Shown: positions 8,201 through 14,407 of the stretch, in pieces
How positions within the stretch are numbered: the first letter of the stretch is position 1
Layout of the letters: each line of letters begins with the position of its first letter
Origin: Defluviitaleaceae bacterium
GTDB taxonomy: Bacteria; Bacillota; Clostridia; Lachnospirales; WRAX01
DNA: 15,269 bases
Direction of reading: 5' to 3'
NCBI GenBank assembly: GCA_009787945.1
Contig: WQSI01000032.1
Span: forward strand, 1-15,269
Notes under the pieces: model-generated
What the model was told of the DNA's origin: nothing
Database searches by the model: none
What the model saw: the letters and a program-made list of their open reading frames with translations, nothing else
Position numbers and translations under genes: made by a program

Positions 8201-9733
8201 AATGTGGCAGGGGCAATGGGTACAACAATCATGGGCAGCCCCATGATAGATTTTTCCTATATGGTGCTTTTCCCAGACTTGTTGCCCAACACGGCATACT
8301 GGGTTCGGGCTTTGACCATCCTTAGCGTCCATCGTGACGGCATAGGGGGCGAAATTACAGAGCGGGTGGACTTTATCGTCCAAATGGCAACAAACCCTCA
8401 ATTTTTAGACGCCACCACCGTTTACGTAATGCCTGACGCATCAGCTATTCAGCATGGTTTGCACACCCGTATGACCATTTCTGAATGGGCAGGCCCTATG
8501 ATGTTCTGGACAACTAGGGATGATGGGGAGTTTGATGGGGATGTTATCCCAGAGCTGTTCCCTCTGCCAGACCGTGATTTTGAGATAAATTACAACCCAT
8601 ACACACGCACTCTAACTTGGCGTTTCCGCTCTAACGACATTGACGAGGACGGCCATCGTGATAATTTGGTTGACCAAAGGTTCATCAGCCGCCTGGTGCA
8701 ACTTCGCACTTTTGAGCATGTTATCGACATGACCCACTATAACAATCAGCCTGTTGAAAACCGCATTGTAGAGCTACCCTATACCATCATAACAGCCTTT
8801 GAACAGCGGGGTATAGATTTCGGGATAATAGCAGGGGCAACCACATACACTTTCAGCCCAGGCTTTGCAGACACCCCGCAAAATGTTGGCTTCGGCTTGC
8901 CGAGCCGCCTACGTATGTACATTACCAACGAAACCGCACCTGCAAGCCTTACCCCTAACAGGCAATATTTAACAACGCCCCAAACCCTTGGCATTAACGT
9001 GGTTAACAGGTCTGCCCACACAAATATAGGGCTAACAACCCTTGCAGCCCCTGTAAGAGCCACCCATAACATTAACCGAGCCGCGGCTATGGATTACCAC
9101 ATAGGTGCATATGTTATGGACGGAGGGGATGTGGCTTGGAGACGCAACGGAAGCGGCTTTAACGAGTTTGCCTCCACTGTATACACCTCCACAACCCGCC
9201 CCACCACCTTTGCAGCAATCGGCACGGAAATACCTCAGCTTTACAACGCAACGCCAGAAGCAAGGGACGCTATGTATTTTGTCAACACCCAAATTAACTT
9301 CACTGACATGGACTGGTTTGCGCCAAACTTTGCTGTAGATGTATGGCAGCTAAACCGCGTAATTCACGCCATTGCCCGCGGTGTAACCCACGCGCCAATC
9401 AACATGCTTGACAACCTAACAGAGCAAGAAATGTCATCCCTAGCAAATGCAAGAATGTTAGTGCCAGGACACTATACAGTAGCAAGAGAGGACGCAATAG
9501 CCGCCCTTGTGCGCCTATTTGAAGTGCGCACGGGCAGCCGCATAACAGGCGCGCCAACCCTCCAAACCTCATCTTTCCCCGACATAGCAACCGCCAGCCC
9601 CCACCTGCAACAAGCCCTGTTAAACGCCGAAGCCCTAGGCTTTCTAGGCTTCACCACAAACACAGCAAACCCCCACGGCGAAATGACCTGGGGCGAAACC
9701 ATGCTAATCCTAGAAATAATCCTTCGCAACTAA
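5300..9733 (+). CDS. Large secreted FN3-like repeat protein with C-terminal SLH-like anchor
   Basis: The product has 1477 residues. A classical signal peptide occupies residues 1-30: basic n-region MKKSNFFKR, hydrophobic core, probable cleavage at AFA|NP. The mature part is a chain of fibronectin III-like beta domains with WxP/W-strand and LxPxTxYxxxVR signatures, at roughly 31-170, 175-300, 305-410, 416-575, 578-795, 798-903 and 905-1035. Some contain long insertions and a proline/glycine-rich stretch (about 60-90). A beta-rich module follows (about 1035-1320). Three degenerate SLH-like modules end the protein (about 1325-1369, 1370-1423 and 1426-1477; SSFPDIATASPHLQQALLNA is the clearest). 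It shares architecture with the upstream protein, so the two probably form a paralogous surface pair. No Cys is present and no Lys after residue 8. A role in adhesion, matrix or S-layer-like structure is inferred from domain type only. The gene ends 6 nt before a strong terminator. Confidence 0.87.
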   Translation: MKKSNFFKRFMAGLLATLFVVTMLPQTAFANPQSPVEQLTITSITRTPGTNAYHLALSWLSPPPALPGTGTTPGAPTPTNPGMPGPPPAGVIHPVEEFHVMRFDAGAAAATNGWANWIPQVTHPAMPPFIQNRNLTQTLQPGNFYAFQIRARHFHNYFSATAPGYSTATAVDSVGSVDNAIFVMPDINVEAYGHGRSLTVHWTQPQLAGSDPFTHYRILATPNFGGTPIDLTIPVTHPDLVVSGGVYTFVFPDLAQLIPGSVYTVRVEPILNNISREVNGGIGLTNAFPFDLYYTDNLFQDTSAFIRAILGGTPIGNDHLLLHWATLRVQDTNAIVRIRQEMPDGTTPIIAEFRHPAIEVINHLLIDRPPDGTRFILSVYLGNPPERVEPDEEWTFYADLHQWQPTRPNIVNIETAPSAPLGMDITWDAFMRAPFNDAEAAQSVMHGTPPRQLFRDPDIVYDVWITDNAQAFAGLGPGQRPAIPPVTPYPAGLTQAEIGAHRIGFDWDRFHPEHPFTNTFTFTQYVRASDGIQVPLIQNQVYYIRIVARRIGDGVSEDVRNSVAAYGSYFIFGDAMTPPAVLPRPPLRVDEERANEIDLAWENRWLEAFELITDPTDPNFPGRWHSAFGVLNGNLVFDDEAVGPDRFTPREGVQILHVGHPTSPGYTLAQMIPVLQSANGGVPVPVRMQHLPHPQTTYEFHWVPLSEIASDLEDDIEAFVAALHATPGAWTALPVEVIHEEGLGGNLTLTLLSTIEGLEPDTTYAIFIRPRISNMDAWWPTLIMGTTTNDRGDMDITPPAPFLSPYQEGDRWLEFTLRPFISDGSINYEFWISEFNDIDTAWEFVPESSREPAGINANQLRIFRAGNLFPETTYYIWVRAAAANNDERYNWSASITMSTLPLGTPPPPRGLGLAGPNEVNIVNLQNETQYSRVAHDHMVVAWSPIRGYERPAEGFVMPDDVHLPLEGNVAGAMGTTIMGSPMIDFSYMVLFPDLLPNTAYWVRALTILSVHRDGIGGEITERVDFIVQMATNPQFLDATTVYVMPDASAIQHGLHTRMTISEWAGPMMFWTTRDDGEFDGDVIPELFPLPDRDFEINYNPYTRTLTWRFRSNDIDEDGHRDNLVDQRFISRLVQLRTFEHVIDMTHYNNQPVENRIVELPYTIITAFEQRGIDFGIIAGATTYTFSPGFADTPQNVGFGLPSRLRMYITNETAPASLTPNRQYLTTPQTLGINVVNRSAHTNIGLTTLAAPVRATHNINRAAAMDYHIGAYVMDGGDVAWRRNGSGFNEFASTVYTSTTRPTTFAAIGTEIPQLYNATPEARDAMYFVNTQINFTDMDWFAPNFAVDVWQLNRVIHAIARGVTHAPINMLDNLTEQEMSSLANARMLVPGHYTVAREDAIAALVRLFEVRTGSRITGAPTLQTSSFPDIATASPHLQQALLNAEALGFLGFTTNTANPHGEMTWGETMLILEIILRN

Positions 9734-9739
9734 ACAACC

Positions 9740-9778
9740 AAAAGCCACTTGCGGAAACACTCCCAAGTGGCTTTTTAT
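9740..9778 (+). terminator. Rho-independent terminator of the surface-protein operon
   Basis: An 11-bp perfect stem, AAAGCCACTTG (9741-9751) pairing with CAAGTGGCTTT (9764-9774), has a 12-nt loop and is followed by a T-rich tail. It starts just after the TAA at 9731-9733. Confidence 0.9.
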
Positions 9779-9794
9779 ATTTTTCAAAAAACCC

Positions 9795-9823
9795 TTGACA
9801 AATCCATTTTATTTTGGTAGAAT
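9795..9823 (+). promoter_or_regulatory. Sigma-A type promoter of tRNA-Trp
   Basis: A perfect -35 TTGACA (9795-9800), a 17-nt AT-rich spacer, and a -10 TAGAAT (9818-9823) lie 27 nt before the tRNA. Transcription should start near 9830. The near-consensus boxes fit a stable RNA gene. Confidence 0.8.
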
Positions 9824-9850
9824 AAATTTTAGCTTACGCAACTAACTTTT

Positions 9851-9921
9851 AGGGGTATGGTCAAGTGGCATGACAGAGGTCTCCAAAACCTTTAGTGGGA
9901 GTTCGATTCTCTCTACCCCTG
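9851..9921 (+). tRNA. tRNA-Trp (anticodon CCA)
   Basis: A full cloverleaf can be drawn by hand. The acceptor stem AGGGGTA (9851-9857) pairs with TACCCCT (9914-9920), with discriminator G at 9921. The D stem is GTC/GAC (9860-9862 with 9872-9874). The anticodon stem GAGGT/ACCTT (9876-9880 with 9888-9892) encloses the loop CTCCAAA, giving anticodon CCA at 9883-9885. The T arm is GGGAG-TTCGATT-CTCTC. The 3' CCA is not encoded (GTAA follows), so it must be added by the CCA-adding enzyme. The gene stands alone with its own promoter and terminator. Confidence 0.95.
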
Positions 9922-9928
9922 TAAATTA

Positions 9929-9965
9929 AAAAGCCCTGCAAAGTCAACATTTGCGGGGCTTTTGT
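9929..9965. terminator. Bidirectional terminator between tRNA-Trp and nifU
   Basis: A 5' A-run and GCCCTGCAAA (9933-9942) pair with TTTGCGGGGC (9950-9959) and a 3' T-run, with one G-U pair and a 7-nt loop. T-runs exist on both strands. The hairpin can therefore end tRNA-Trp on the + strand and nifU (stop at 9981-9983) on the - strand. Confidence 0.85.
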
Positions 9966-9980
9966 ATTATAGAAATCATT

Positions 9981-10439
9981 TTAGTGGTCATGGTCATCAT
10001 CGTCGTCATCGTGGTCGTGGTGATGGTCGTGGTCGTCGTCTGGTTTTTCTAGGCCTTCGATGACGATGCCTTTTTTCTCGGCATAATCCCACAAAGCGGC
10101 GCGGATTGCGTCCTCTGCTAAAAGGGAGCAGTGGACTTTTACAGGGGGCAGGCCGCCGAGGGCTTCTGTAACGTGGACATTGGTTACTTCCATGGCTTCT
10201 TTGATGGTTTTGCCCACAACCATTTCTGTGGAAATGCTAGAGGTGGCAACGGCAGCTCCGCAGCCAAATGTGCGGAATTTAACATCGCGGATGACTTGGT
10301 TTTCGTCAATGTCTAGGTAAATTTTCATAATGTCGCCGCATTTTGCGTTGCCCACAACGCCAACGCCGCTTGCGTTCTCAATTTCACCCATGTTTCTAGG
10401 GTTCATAAAATGGTCCATTACTTTGTCTGTGTAATTCAT
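9981..10439 (-). CDS. nifU: Iron-sulfur cluster scaffold protein NifU/IscU, with Asp/His-rich tail
   Basis: The product has 152 residues and is the scaffold on which sulfur from the NifS desulfurase and iron are assembled into Fe-S clusters. The family signature is complete: MNYTDKVMDHFMNPRNMG at the N-terminus, Cys34 and Asp36 (AKCGD), Cys60 (FGCGAA), and His103-Cys104 (VHCS). The start at 10439 is chosen because AAGGAG (10449-10454) lies 9 nt upstream and family homology begins there. The frame stays open further upstream, but that extension has no family character. After residue 133 comes an unusual tail of Asp and His (134-152) that could bind metal ions; it is not part of the IscU fold. 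The gene is last in the locus, 91 nt after the preceding gene, and ends at the bidirectional terminator. It is separated from nifS by five genes. Confidence 0.95.
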   Translation of the reverse strand: MNYTDKVMDHFMNPRNMGEIENASGVGVVGNAKCGDIMKIYLDIDENQVIRDVKFRTFGCGAAVATSSISTEMVVGKTIKEAMEVTNVHVTEALGGLPPVKVHCSLLAEDAIRAALWDYAEKKGIVIEGLEKPDDDHDHHHDHDDDDDDHDH

Positions 10440-10530
10440 ATTTATTCGCTCCTTATATTTTTGTTGCTGTGAAAGTGATTGGGTAAGCCCTGCCTTCGAC
10501 AGCGTTTCAAATTCTTGCATCACGTGAATA

Positions 10531-11178
10531 CTATACCTTGCTCACCAGCCTTTTTCCTAGTTCAAAGGCACTTTGGCAATCCTTAGGAAACTGCTCCTTT
10601 TGGACTTGTTTTTTATGCTCTACATCAAATACTGTATTTACATATTTTGAGTAGTCATCAAATTGCACAGTGTCATTTGCGGAAATGGATTCGCAATAGC
10701 CAAACAGGCGGCGCATGTCGCTTTCGGCAAATTGGAGGGCATCCATATATTTTGCTTGCTCCATAAAGCCCTCTGGCACATTCATTGTGTAGATGAAGCC
10801 CGTTGGAATTGTTTTGTCCAGTAACCCTTTGTAACCCTCTGTGTAGGTGAGGACGGGGAACATAAGCCTTTCCAAAAAGCTGCGCATCATGCCAGTGACG
10901 CTTTCAAAATATATGGGAGAGCCTAGGATAAGCACGTCCGCAGACATGGCTTTTTCTAAAACGGGGGATAGGTTGTCCTTGTAAAGGCATATTCCTGGGG
11001 AAGGGTTGTCCTTGACTTTGCAAGCAAAACAGCTGACGCATCCTTTAAACTCCCAGTCATAAAGATGCAGTATCTCTGTGGTTGCACCTTCGGACTCTGC
11101 CCCTTTCAAGGCGTGTTCGAGCATGATTGCCGTATTTCTGTTTTTTCTGGGGCTTCCGTTGATTGCTAACGCTTTCAT
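10531..11178 (-). CDS. Flavodoxin-like NAD(P)H-dependent reductase / putative iron-sulfur flavoprotein
   Basis: The product has 215 residues. The N-terminal strand and phosphate loop MKALAINGSPRKNRNT (residues 1-16) is the FMN-binding loop of the NADPH-dependent FMN reductase family. GSPIYFESVTGMMRSFLERL (86-105) is the second flavin-contact loop. Between them lie Cys47, Cys50, Cys53 and Cys64 (CX2CX2CX10C), similar to the compact cysteine motif that holds a [4Fe-4S] cluster in archaeal iron-sulfur flavoprotein (Isf). Cluster binding is inferred. A cytosolic electron-transfer or quinone/nitro-reductase role is likely, but the substrate is unknown. It starts 17 nt after the VOC gene with a weak AAAGGCG site. 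Position between nifS and nifU fits a protein that needs an Fe-S cluster. Confidence 0.85.
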   Translation of the reverse strand: MKALAINGSPRKNRNTAIMLEHALKGAESEGATTEILHLYDWEFKGCVSCFACKVKDNPSPGICLYKDNLSPVLEKAMSADVLILGSPIYFESVTGMMRSFLERLMFPVLTYTEGYKGLLDKTIPTGFIYTMNVPEGFMEQAKYMDALQFAESDMRRLFGYCESISANDTVQFDDYSKYVNTVFDVEHKKQVQKEQFPKDCQSAFELGKRLVSKV

Positions 11179-11195
11179 TTTTCATCGCCTTTCTT

Positions 11196-11573
11196 TTACA
11201 TCTGATAAAAATTCCATCTAAAACCAAATTTATCCACAACAATGCCTGCGCATTTGCTCCATTGTTGCTTTTCGAGAGGGTAAACTACCTCGCCCCCTTC
11301 TGCCAGAACATCAAAAGCAGATTTGATTGCGGACTTATCCTCGTCCTCGAAATTTATAGAAATCATCACATCCTGCCCTTTAGTGAAAGGTTCTTCCCAG
11401 TCGCAAAACATTATTGGCGCACCGCCAGGCTTTAGGGAGATTTGGGCATGTTCTATAATGTCGGGGTTTTCTGCACTATTATTGATATGTGCCGTTACCC
11501 CGAAGGCTTTTTCGTAGTGAGCAACCGCTTCTCGGCAATTTCCGTCAAAGAATAGGTATGGGCTGATTTTCAT
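11196..11573 (-). CDS. VOC-family (PhnB/glyoxalase-like) protein
   Basis: The product has 125 residues and spans a whole PhnB-like vicinal oxygen chelate domain: MKISPYLFFDGNCREAVAHY at the N-terminus and the characteristic DKFGFRWNFYQ end. Such proteins are dimers of paired beta-alpha-beta-beta-beta units, and the substrate of this one cannot be told. The start at 11573 is preferred over an in-frame ATG at 11579: AAGGAG (11581-11586) lies 7 nt before the former but only 1 nt before the latter. That ribosome site overlaps the stop codon of the ASCH gene, so translation is probably coupled. Several groups called 3-demethylubiquinone methyltransferase-like belong here, but methyltransferase activity is not implied. 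Confidence 0.85.
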   Translation of the reverse strand: MKISPYLFFDGNCREAVAHYEKAFGVTAHINNSAENPDIIEHAQISLKPGGAPIMFCDWEEPFTKGQDVMISINFEDEDKSAIKSAFDVLAEGGEVVYPLEKQQWSKCAGIVVDKFGFRWNFYQM

Positions 11574-11584
11574 AGTCATTCTCC

Positions 11585-12040
11585 TTATGTCTTTTTGACA
11601 TCGACCAGTTCAAATCTTTCGCAGACAAGTAACATGTCTTCGGCAAATTCTTGCCCAACTTCTGCCAGCTCTATTTTGAAAAACTCTTTGTGGCAGTCAT
11701 ACCAGTATCTATAGCTTAAATCGCCCTCGCCTTCAGCGGCGGCAAACTCTTCCGTCACCTCATTCATGGGGATAACCTCAACACTTGTTGTGCGTATTAT
11801 GCAGATGGGCTGGTCTTTTGCGTCCAAAACCACTGTATATAAGCCTGCGGTTGGTATCTCTTCTGGTTTGTAGAGGGCGTGGGCGCCACAGGTGGCAGTT
11901 TTGCGGCCAATGGCGATTAAATGAGCCAGTTCGTCTGCCATGGGCGTGCCTTCCATGCCGAATTGTTCAGCCATTACATTGGTTGGCGCGGCCTTGCCCT
12001 CCCAAAATTCATTCCAGTATTTTTGTGCTTGTTGATTCAT
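11585..12040 (-). CDS. ASCH domain-containing protein
   Basis: The product has 151 residues. The ASCH fold is related to PUA and is thought to bind or act on RNA or modified nucleosides. The diagnostic motif is GRKTAT (residues 45-50), matching the GxKxxT signature. A long segment (about 102-121, AEGEGDLSYRYWYDCHKEFF) is typical of the approximately 150-residue Firmicute group. Some ASCH proteins are ribonucleases or, like E. coli YqfB, amidohydrolases acting on acetylcytidine; which applies here is unknown. The start lies 2 nt after the preceding stop and has AAGGGGTG upstream, so the gene is part of the same operon. Confidence 0.88.
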   Translation of the reverse strand: MNQQAQKYWNEFWEGKAAPTNVMAEQFGMEGTPMADELAHLIAIGRKTATCGAHALYKPEEIPTAGLYTVVLDAKDQPICIIRTTSVEVIPMNEVTEEFAAAEGEGDLSYRYWYDCHKEFFKIELAEVGQEFAEDMLLVCERFELVDVKKT

Positions 12041-12042
12041 GG

Positions 12043-12651
12043 TTAATCACCCCTTAAAATGCCTTTACGGCTGATGCCGTTTCCTTTTGCCTGGCTGTAC
12101 CAACTGCGGTGCGCAGCCATTTTGTACAGAAACTTTGGAAAGTTGGGCTGGATGTAAAAATCATCACCATTTTGCTTGTTAAGGATGTTTTGCGCCATCT
12201 TGTCAAGGGCTTTGCCTATGTTTTTCATTGGGCCGCTTCCAAAAGGGGCAACCCCAACCATGCCGCCAGCACCAACACCAAGCCCTTGCCCCCATTCCAT
12301 TCCAGAAGATGCGCTGAAATGCCTCATCATCTCTAAAGCAAGGTGGTTTTGCTGACCTTCGTAAAATCCATTATTGGCAATAGAATAAACCCTTGCAGAA
12401 GATTTAATTTCCCCTTTAGCTTCATCCAAAAGGCGCAATAAATGGGATGGCAAGCCATCTACATACAAAGGGAACACCACCACGAGAGCATCTATAGCGT
12501 TAACCTGCGCCACAAATTCATCCTTACCAGTTTTCATAGCGTTAAACATGGTTATTTCTGCGTTTCCAAGCCTTTGGGCAAGACCTTCCGCCAATTTTTC
12601 GCTGGCACTGCCAGAAGGTTTAGGGCTGCCATTTAGAATTAATATCTTCAT
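12043..12651 (-). CDS. NAD(P)H-dependent FMN reductase-like flavodoxin-fold protein
   Basis: The product has 202 residues. It has the flavin phosphate loop ILNGSPKPSGSAS (residues 5-17), the second flavin-contact region FPLYVDGLPSHLLRLLD (60-76) and SIANNGFYEGQQ (90-101). The C-terminal part (about 165-202, with RSWYSQAKGNG) is a helical extension. Unlike its two flavodoxin-like neighbours it contains no cysteine, so it is a plain flavoprotein with no Fe-S site. Its start overlaps the stop of the preceding gene by 4 nt (ATGA) and has GGAGGG upstream, which indicates translational coupling. It is probably a cytosolic NAD(P)H:flavin or quinone oxidoreductase; the partner is unknown. Confidence 0.85.
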   Translation of the reverse strand: MKILILNGSPKPSGSASEKLAEGLAQRLGNAEITMFNAMKTGKDEFVAQVNAIDALVVVFPLYVDGLPSHLLRLLDEAKGEIKSSARVYSIANNGFYEGQQNHLALEMMRHFSASSGMEWGQGLGVGAGGMVGVAPFGSGPMKNIGKALDKMAQNILNKQNGDDFYIQPNFPKFLYKMAAHRSWYSQAKGNGISRKGILRGD

Positions 12652-13142
12652 TTCAAGCCCTCCAAAATCTCATCTGGCGTGGCGTAGAAGGATGCAGAAC
12701 AATCAGGCGCGCCAAGGTTGACAGCATTGGCTTTAACAAGCTTTTGAGCCGTTGCCTTCTCGGCTTCTGTCATGTTATCACCATAAAACATATACTGTAA
12801 GGAGGGGCGTTTTTCATATCTTTGCTTGTGGTGCATTTCGCCGCTAACAGTTTCAAAAAACGGAAGTATAAAGCCGATGCTGCGGTCAAAAACCCCTTTA
12901 ATATCAGGAGAGAAACCCCCAAAGGTAAGCTTGCTAATTACCATAACTTTATCAACCTTTGGCATAAGTTCCAAAAAAACATTGTCGCCGTCTTTTATGA
13001 CGCACTTGCCAGGGGTTTTAATCCAACAGCCAAAGCAACCCACACAAGGCTTGACCCTTTCGCTCATCTGAAACAGGGTATACTTTGACAAATCTACATC
13101 AATGCCATTTTGGTCTATATCTTGTATAATCAGTGTTTTCAT
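12648..13142 (-). CDS. Small flavodoxin-family protein with four-Cys motif, possible iron-sulfur flavoprotein
   Basis: The product has 164 residues. Cys33, Cys36, Cys39 and Cys47 (KPCVGCFGCWIKTPGKCVIK) form a CX2CX2CX7C motif like that of iron-sulfur flavoproteins. The rest follows the short NAD(P)H-dependent oxidoreductase pattern, with KLTFGGFSPDIKGVFDRSIG (71-90) at the flavin loop. The N-terminus (MKTLIIQDIDQNGID) lacks the GSPR-type phosphate loop of the two related genes downstream, so FMN binding may be altered. I chose the ATG at 13142, 4 nt after the nifS stop. A longer frame runs into nifS, but the extra 39 residues show no family character. Its own ribosome site is weak, which suggests coupling to nifS. 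Function beyond redox is unknown. Confidence 0.8.
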   Translation of the reverse strand: MKTLIIQDIDQNGIDVDLSKYTLFQMSERVKPCVGCFGCWIKTPGKCVIKDGDNVFLELMPKVDKVMVISKLTFGGFSPDIKGVFDRSIGFILPFFETVSGEMHHKQRYEKRPSLQYMFYGDNMTEAEKATAQKLVKANAVNLGAPDCSASFYATPDEILEGLK

Positions 13143-13146
13143 AAGC

Positions 13147-14367
13147 TTATTTGCCCAACAGTGCATCAATATTGCCAACCCGCTGGAATTCTTCCCAAAG
13201 AGGGGAAATTTGGCGCAAACGCTCCACAATGGTTGGGAATGTTTCCAAGAATGTGTCAAGGTCGGCTTTTGTGGTGTCTTTGCTGAAGGTTAGGCGCAAA
13301 GAGCCATGGGCAAGCTCGTGGGGCATACCCATTGCCATAAGCACATGGGAAGGGTCCAAAGAGCCTGATGTGCAAGCAGAGCCAGAAGAAGCGCAGATGC
13401 CCTTACTATCAAGCAAAAGCAGCATACCTTCCCCTTCGATAAACTCAAAGGTAATGTTTACGCTGTTTGGCAAGCGGTTTTCTGGGTGGCCATTTAAACG
13501 AGAGTGAGGGATTGCCTTCAAAGTGCTTTCAATTAGGTATTTTTGCAGCTCGCGATGGCTTTTAGCAACATCATCCATTTCAGCAATGGCAAGCTCTACA
13601 GCAAGACCCATAGCGGCGATTCCTGCCACATTTTCCGTGCCTCCTCTGCGCCCTCGCTCCTGACCGCCGCCATGGATAAGAGGCATCATTTTAATGCCAC
13701 GGCGGACGTATAAAGCACCAACGCCTTTTGGTCCATACATTTTGTGGGCAGAAATTGGCATAAGGTCGATATTGCAAGCATTAACATCCACAGGGATGCG
13801 CCCAACAGCCTGAATGGCATCGCAGAAGAAATAAACCTTGTTATCCTTGCCGCGGCTCTCGTTAATCTCTTTTAAATGCGCCCCAATTTCAGCAATTGGC
13901 ATGATTGTGCCAACTTCATTATTAGCAAACATAACAGCCACCATGATGGTGTCTGGGCGGATGGCATTTTTGACTTGCTCTGCCGTGATTTGTGCATACT
14001 CATCAACAGGGAGAATTTCAACGTCAAAACCTTCTTTTGACAAATGGTCTAAAGTTACCAAAACAGCAGGATGCTCCACAGCTGTGGTGATAATGTGCTT
14101 ACCACGGCTTGCGTTTTGGCTTGCAATGGACTTTAAAGCCCAGTTAATACTCTCAGAACCAGAGCCTGTGAAGAAAATTTCCGCAGGTTTATCAGCACCA
14201 ATAGCCTTCTGAACCTGCTCCCTAGCAGTGTCAATTGCCATTTTTGCCACGCGGGCAGGGGCGTAAATACTAGACGGATTGGCATAATTTTCTGCCAAAT
14301 ACTCTGTCATAATCTTTAAAACTTCTGGTCTTATGCGGGTTGTTGCCGCGTTGTCTAAATAAATCAT
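13147..14367 (-). CDS. nifS: Cysteine desulfurase NifS/IscS
   Basis: The product has 406 residues. It is a PLP enzyme that takes sulfur from L-cysteine as an enzyme persulfide and passes it to the NifU scaffold and probably to tRNA thiolation. Seen in the sequence: YLDNAATT at the N-terminus, His99 in VEHP over the cofactor ring, the PLP lysine Lys209 in SAHKMYGPKG, the phosphate-binding GGGQERGRRGGTEN (233-246), and the active-site Cys332 in SSGSACTSGS. The last motif places it in the IscS/NifS (group I) type. The start has AGAGGAA about 8 nt upstream, 40 nt after iscR. Length is normal for the family. It is followed directly by the flavoprotein gene rather than by nifU, which is the unusual point of this locus. 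Confidence 0.97.
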   Translation of the reverse strand: MIYLDNAATTRIRPEVLKIMTEYLAENYANPSSIYAPARVAKMAIDTAREQVQKAIGADKPAEIFFTGSGSESINWALKSIASQNASRGKHIITTAVEHPAVLVTLDHLSKEGFDVEILPVDEYAQITAEQVKNAIRPDTIMVAVMFANNEVGTIMPIAEIGAHLKEINESRGKDNKVYFFCDAIQAVGRIPVDVNACNIDLMPISAHKMYGPKGVGALYVRRGIKMMPLIHGGGQERGRRGGTENVAGIAAMGLAVELAIAEMDDVAKSHRELQKYLIESTLKAIPHSRLNGHPENRLPNSVNITFEFIEGEGMLLLLDSKGICASSGSACTSGSLDPSHVLMAMGMPHELAHGSLRLTFSKDTTKADLDTFLETFPTIVERLRQISPLWEEFQRVGNIDALLGK

Positions 14368-14407
14368 AGCAATTTCCTCTCATTTGTGTATTTTTATAAC
14401 AAGCCTA

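Noticed and set aside
9851..9921. tRNA-Trp as an integration site of a mobile element
   Set aside because: No repeat of the tRNA 3' end and no integrase gene is visible in the window.
9984..10040. Triplet tract read as a DNA microsatellite or CRISPR-like repeat
   Set aside because: It is within the nifU frame and encodes the Asp/His tail; there are no regular spacers.
10440..10523. Longer N-terminus for NifU beginning at 10523
   Set aside because: The extra 28 residues have no family character, and a good AAGGAG lies 9 nt before the ATG at 10439 where IscU homology begins.
11574..11579. ATG at 11579 as start of the VOC gene
   Set aside because: The ribosome binding site would be only 1 nt away; the ATG at 11573 has a 7-nt spacing and fits the family N-terminus.
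13143..13259. Longer N-terminus for the first four-Cys flavoprotein, overlapping nifS
   Set aside because: The 39 extra residues are an antisense-independent shadow of the nifS 3' end in another frame, and the flavodoxin strand begins at the ATG at 13142.
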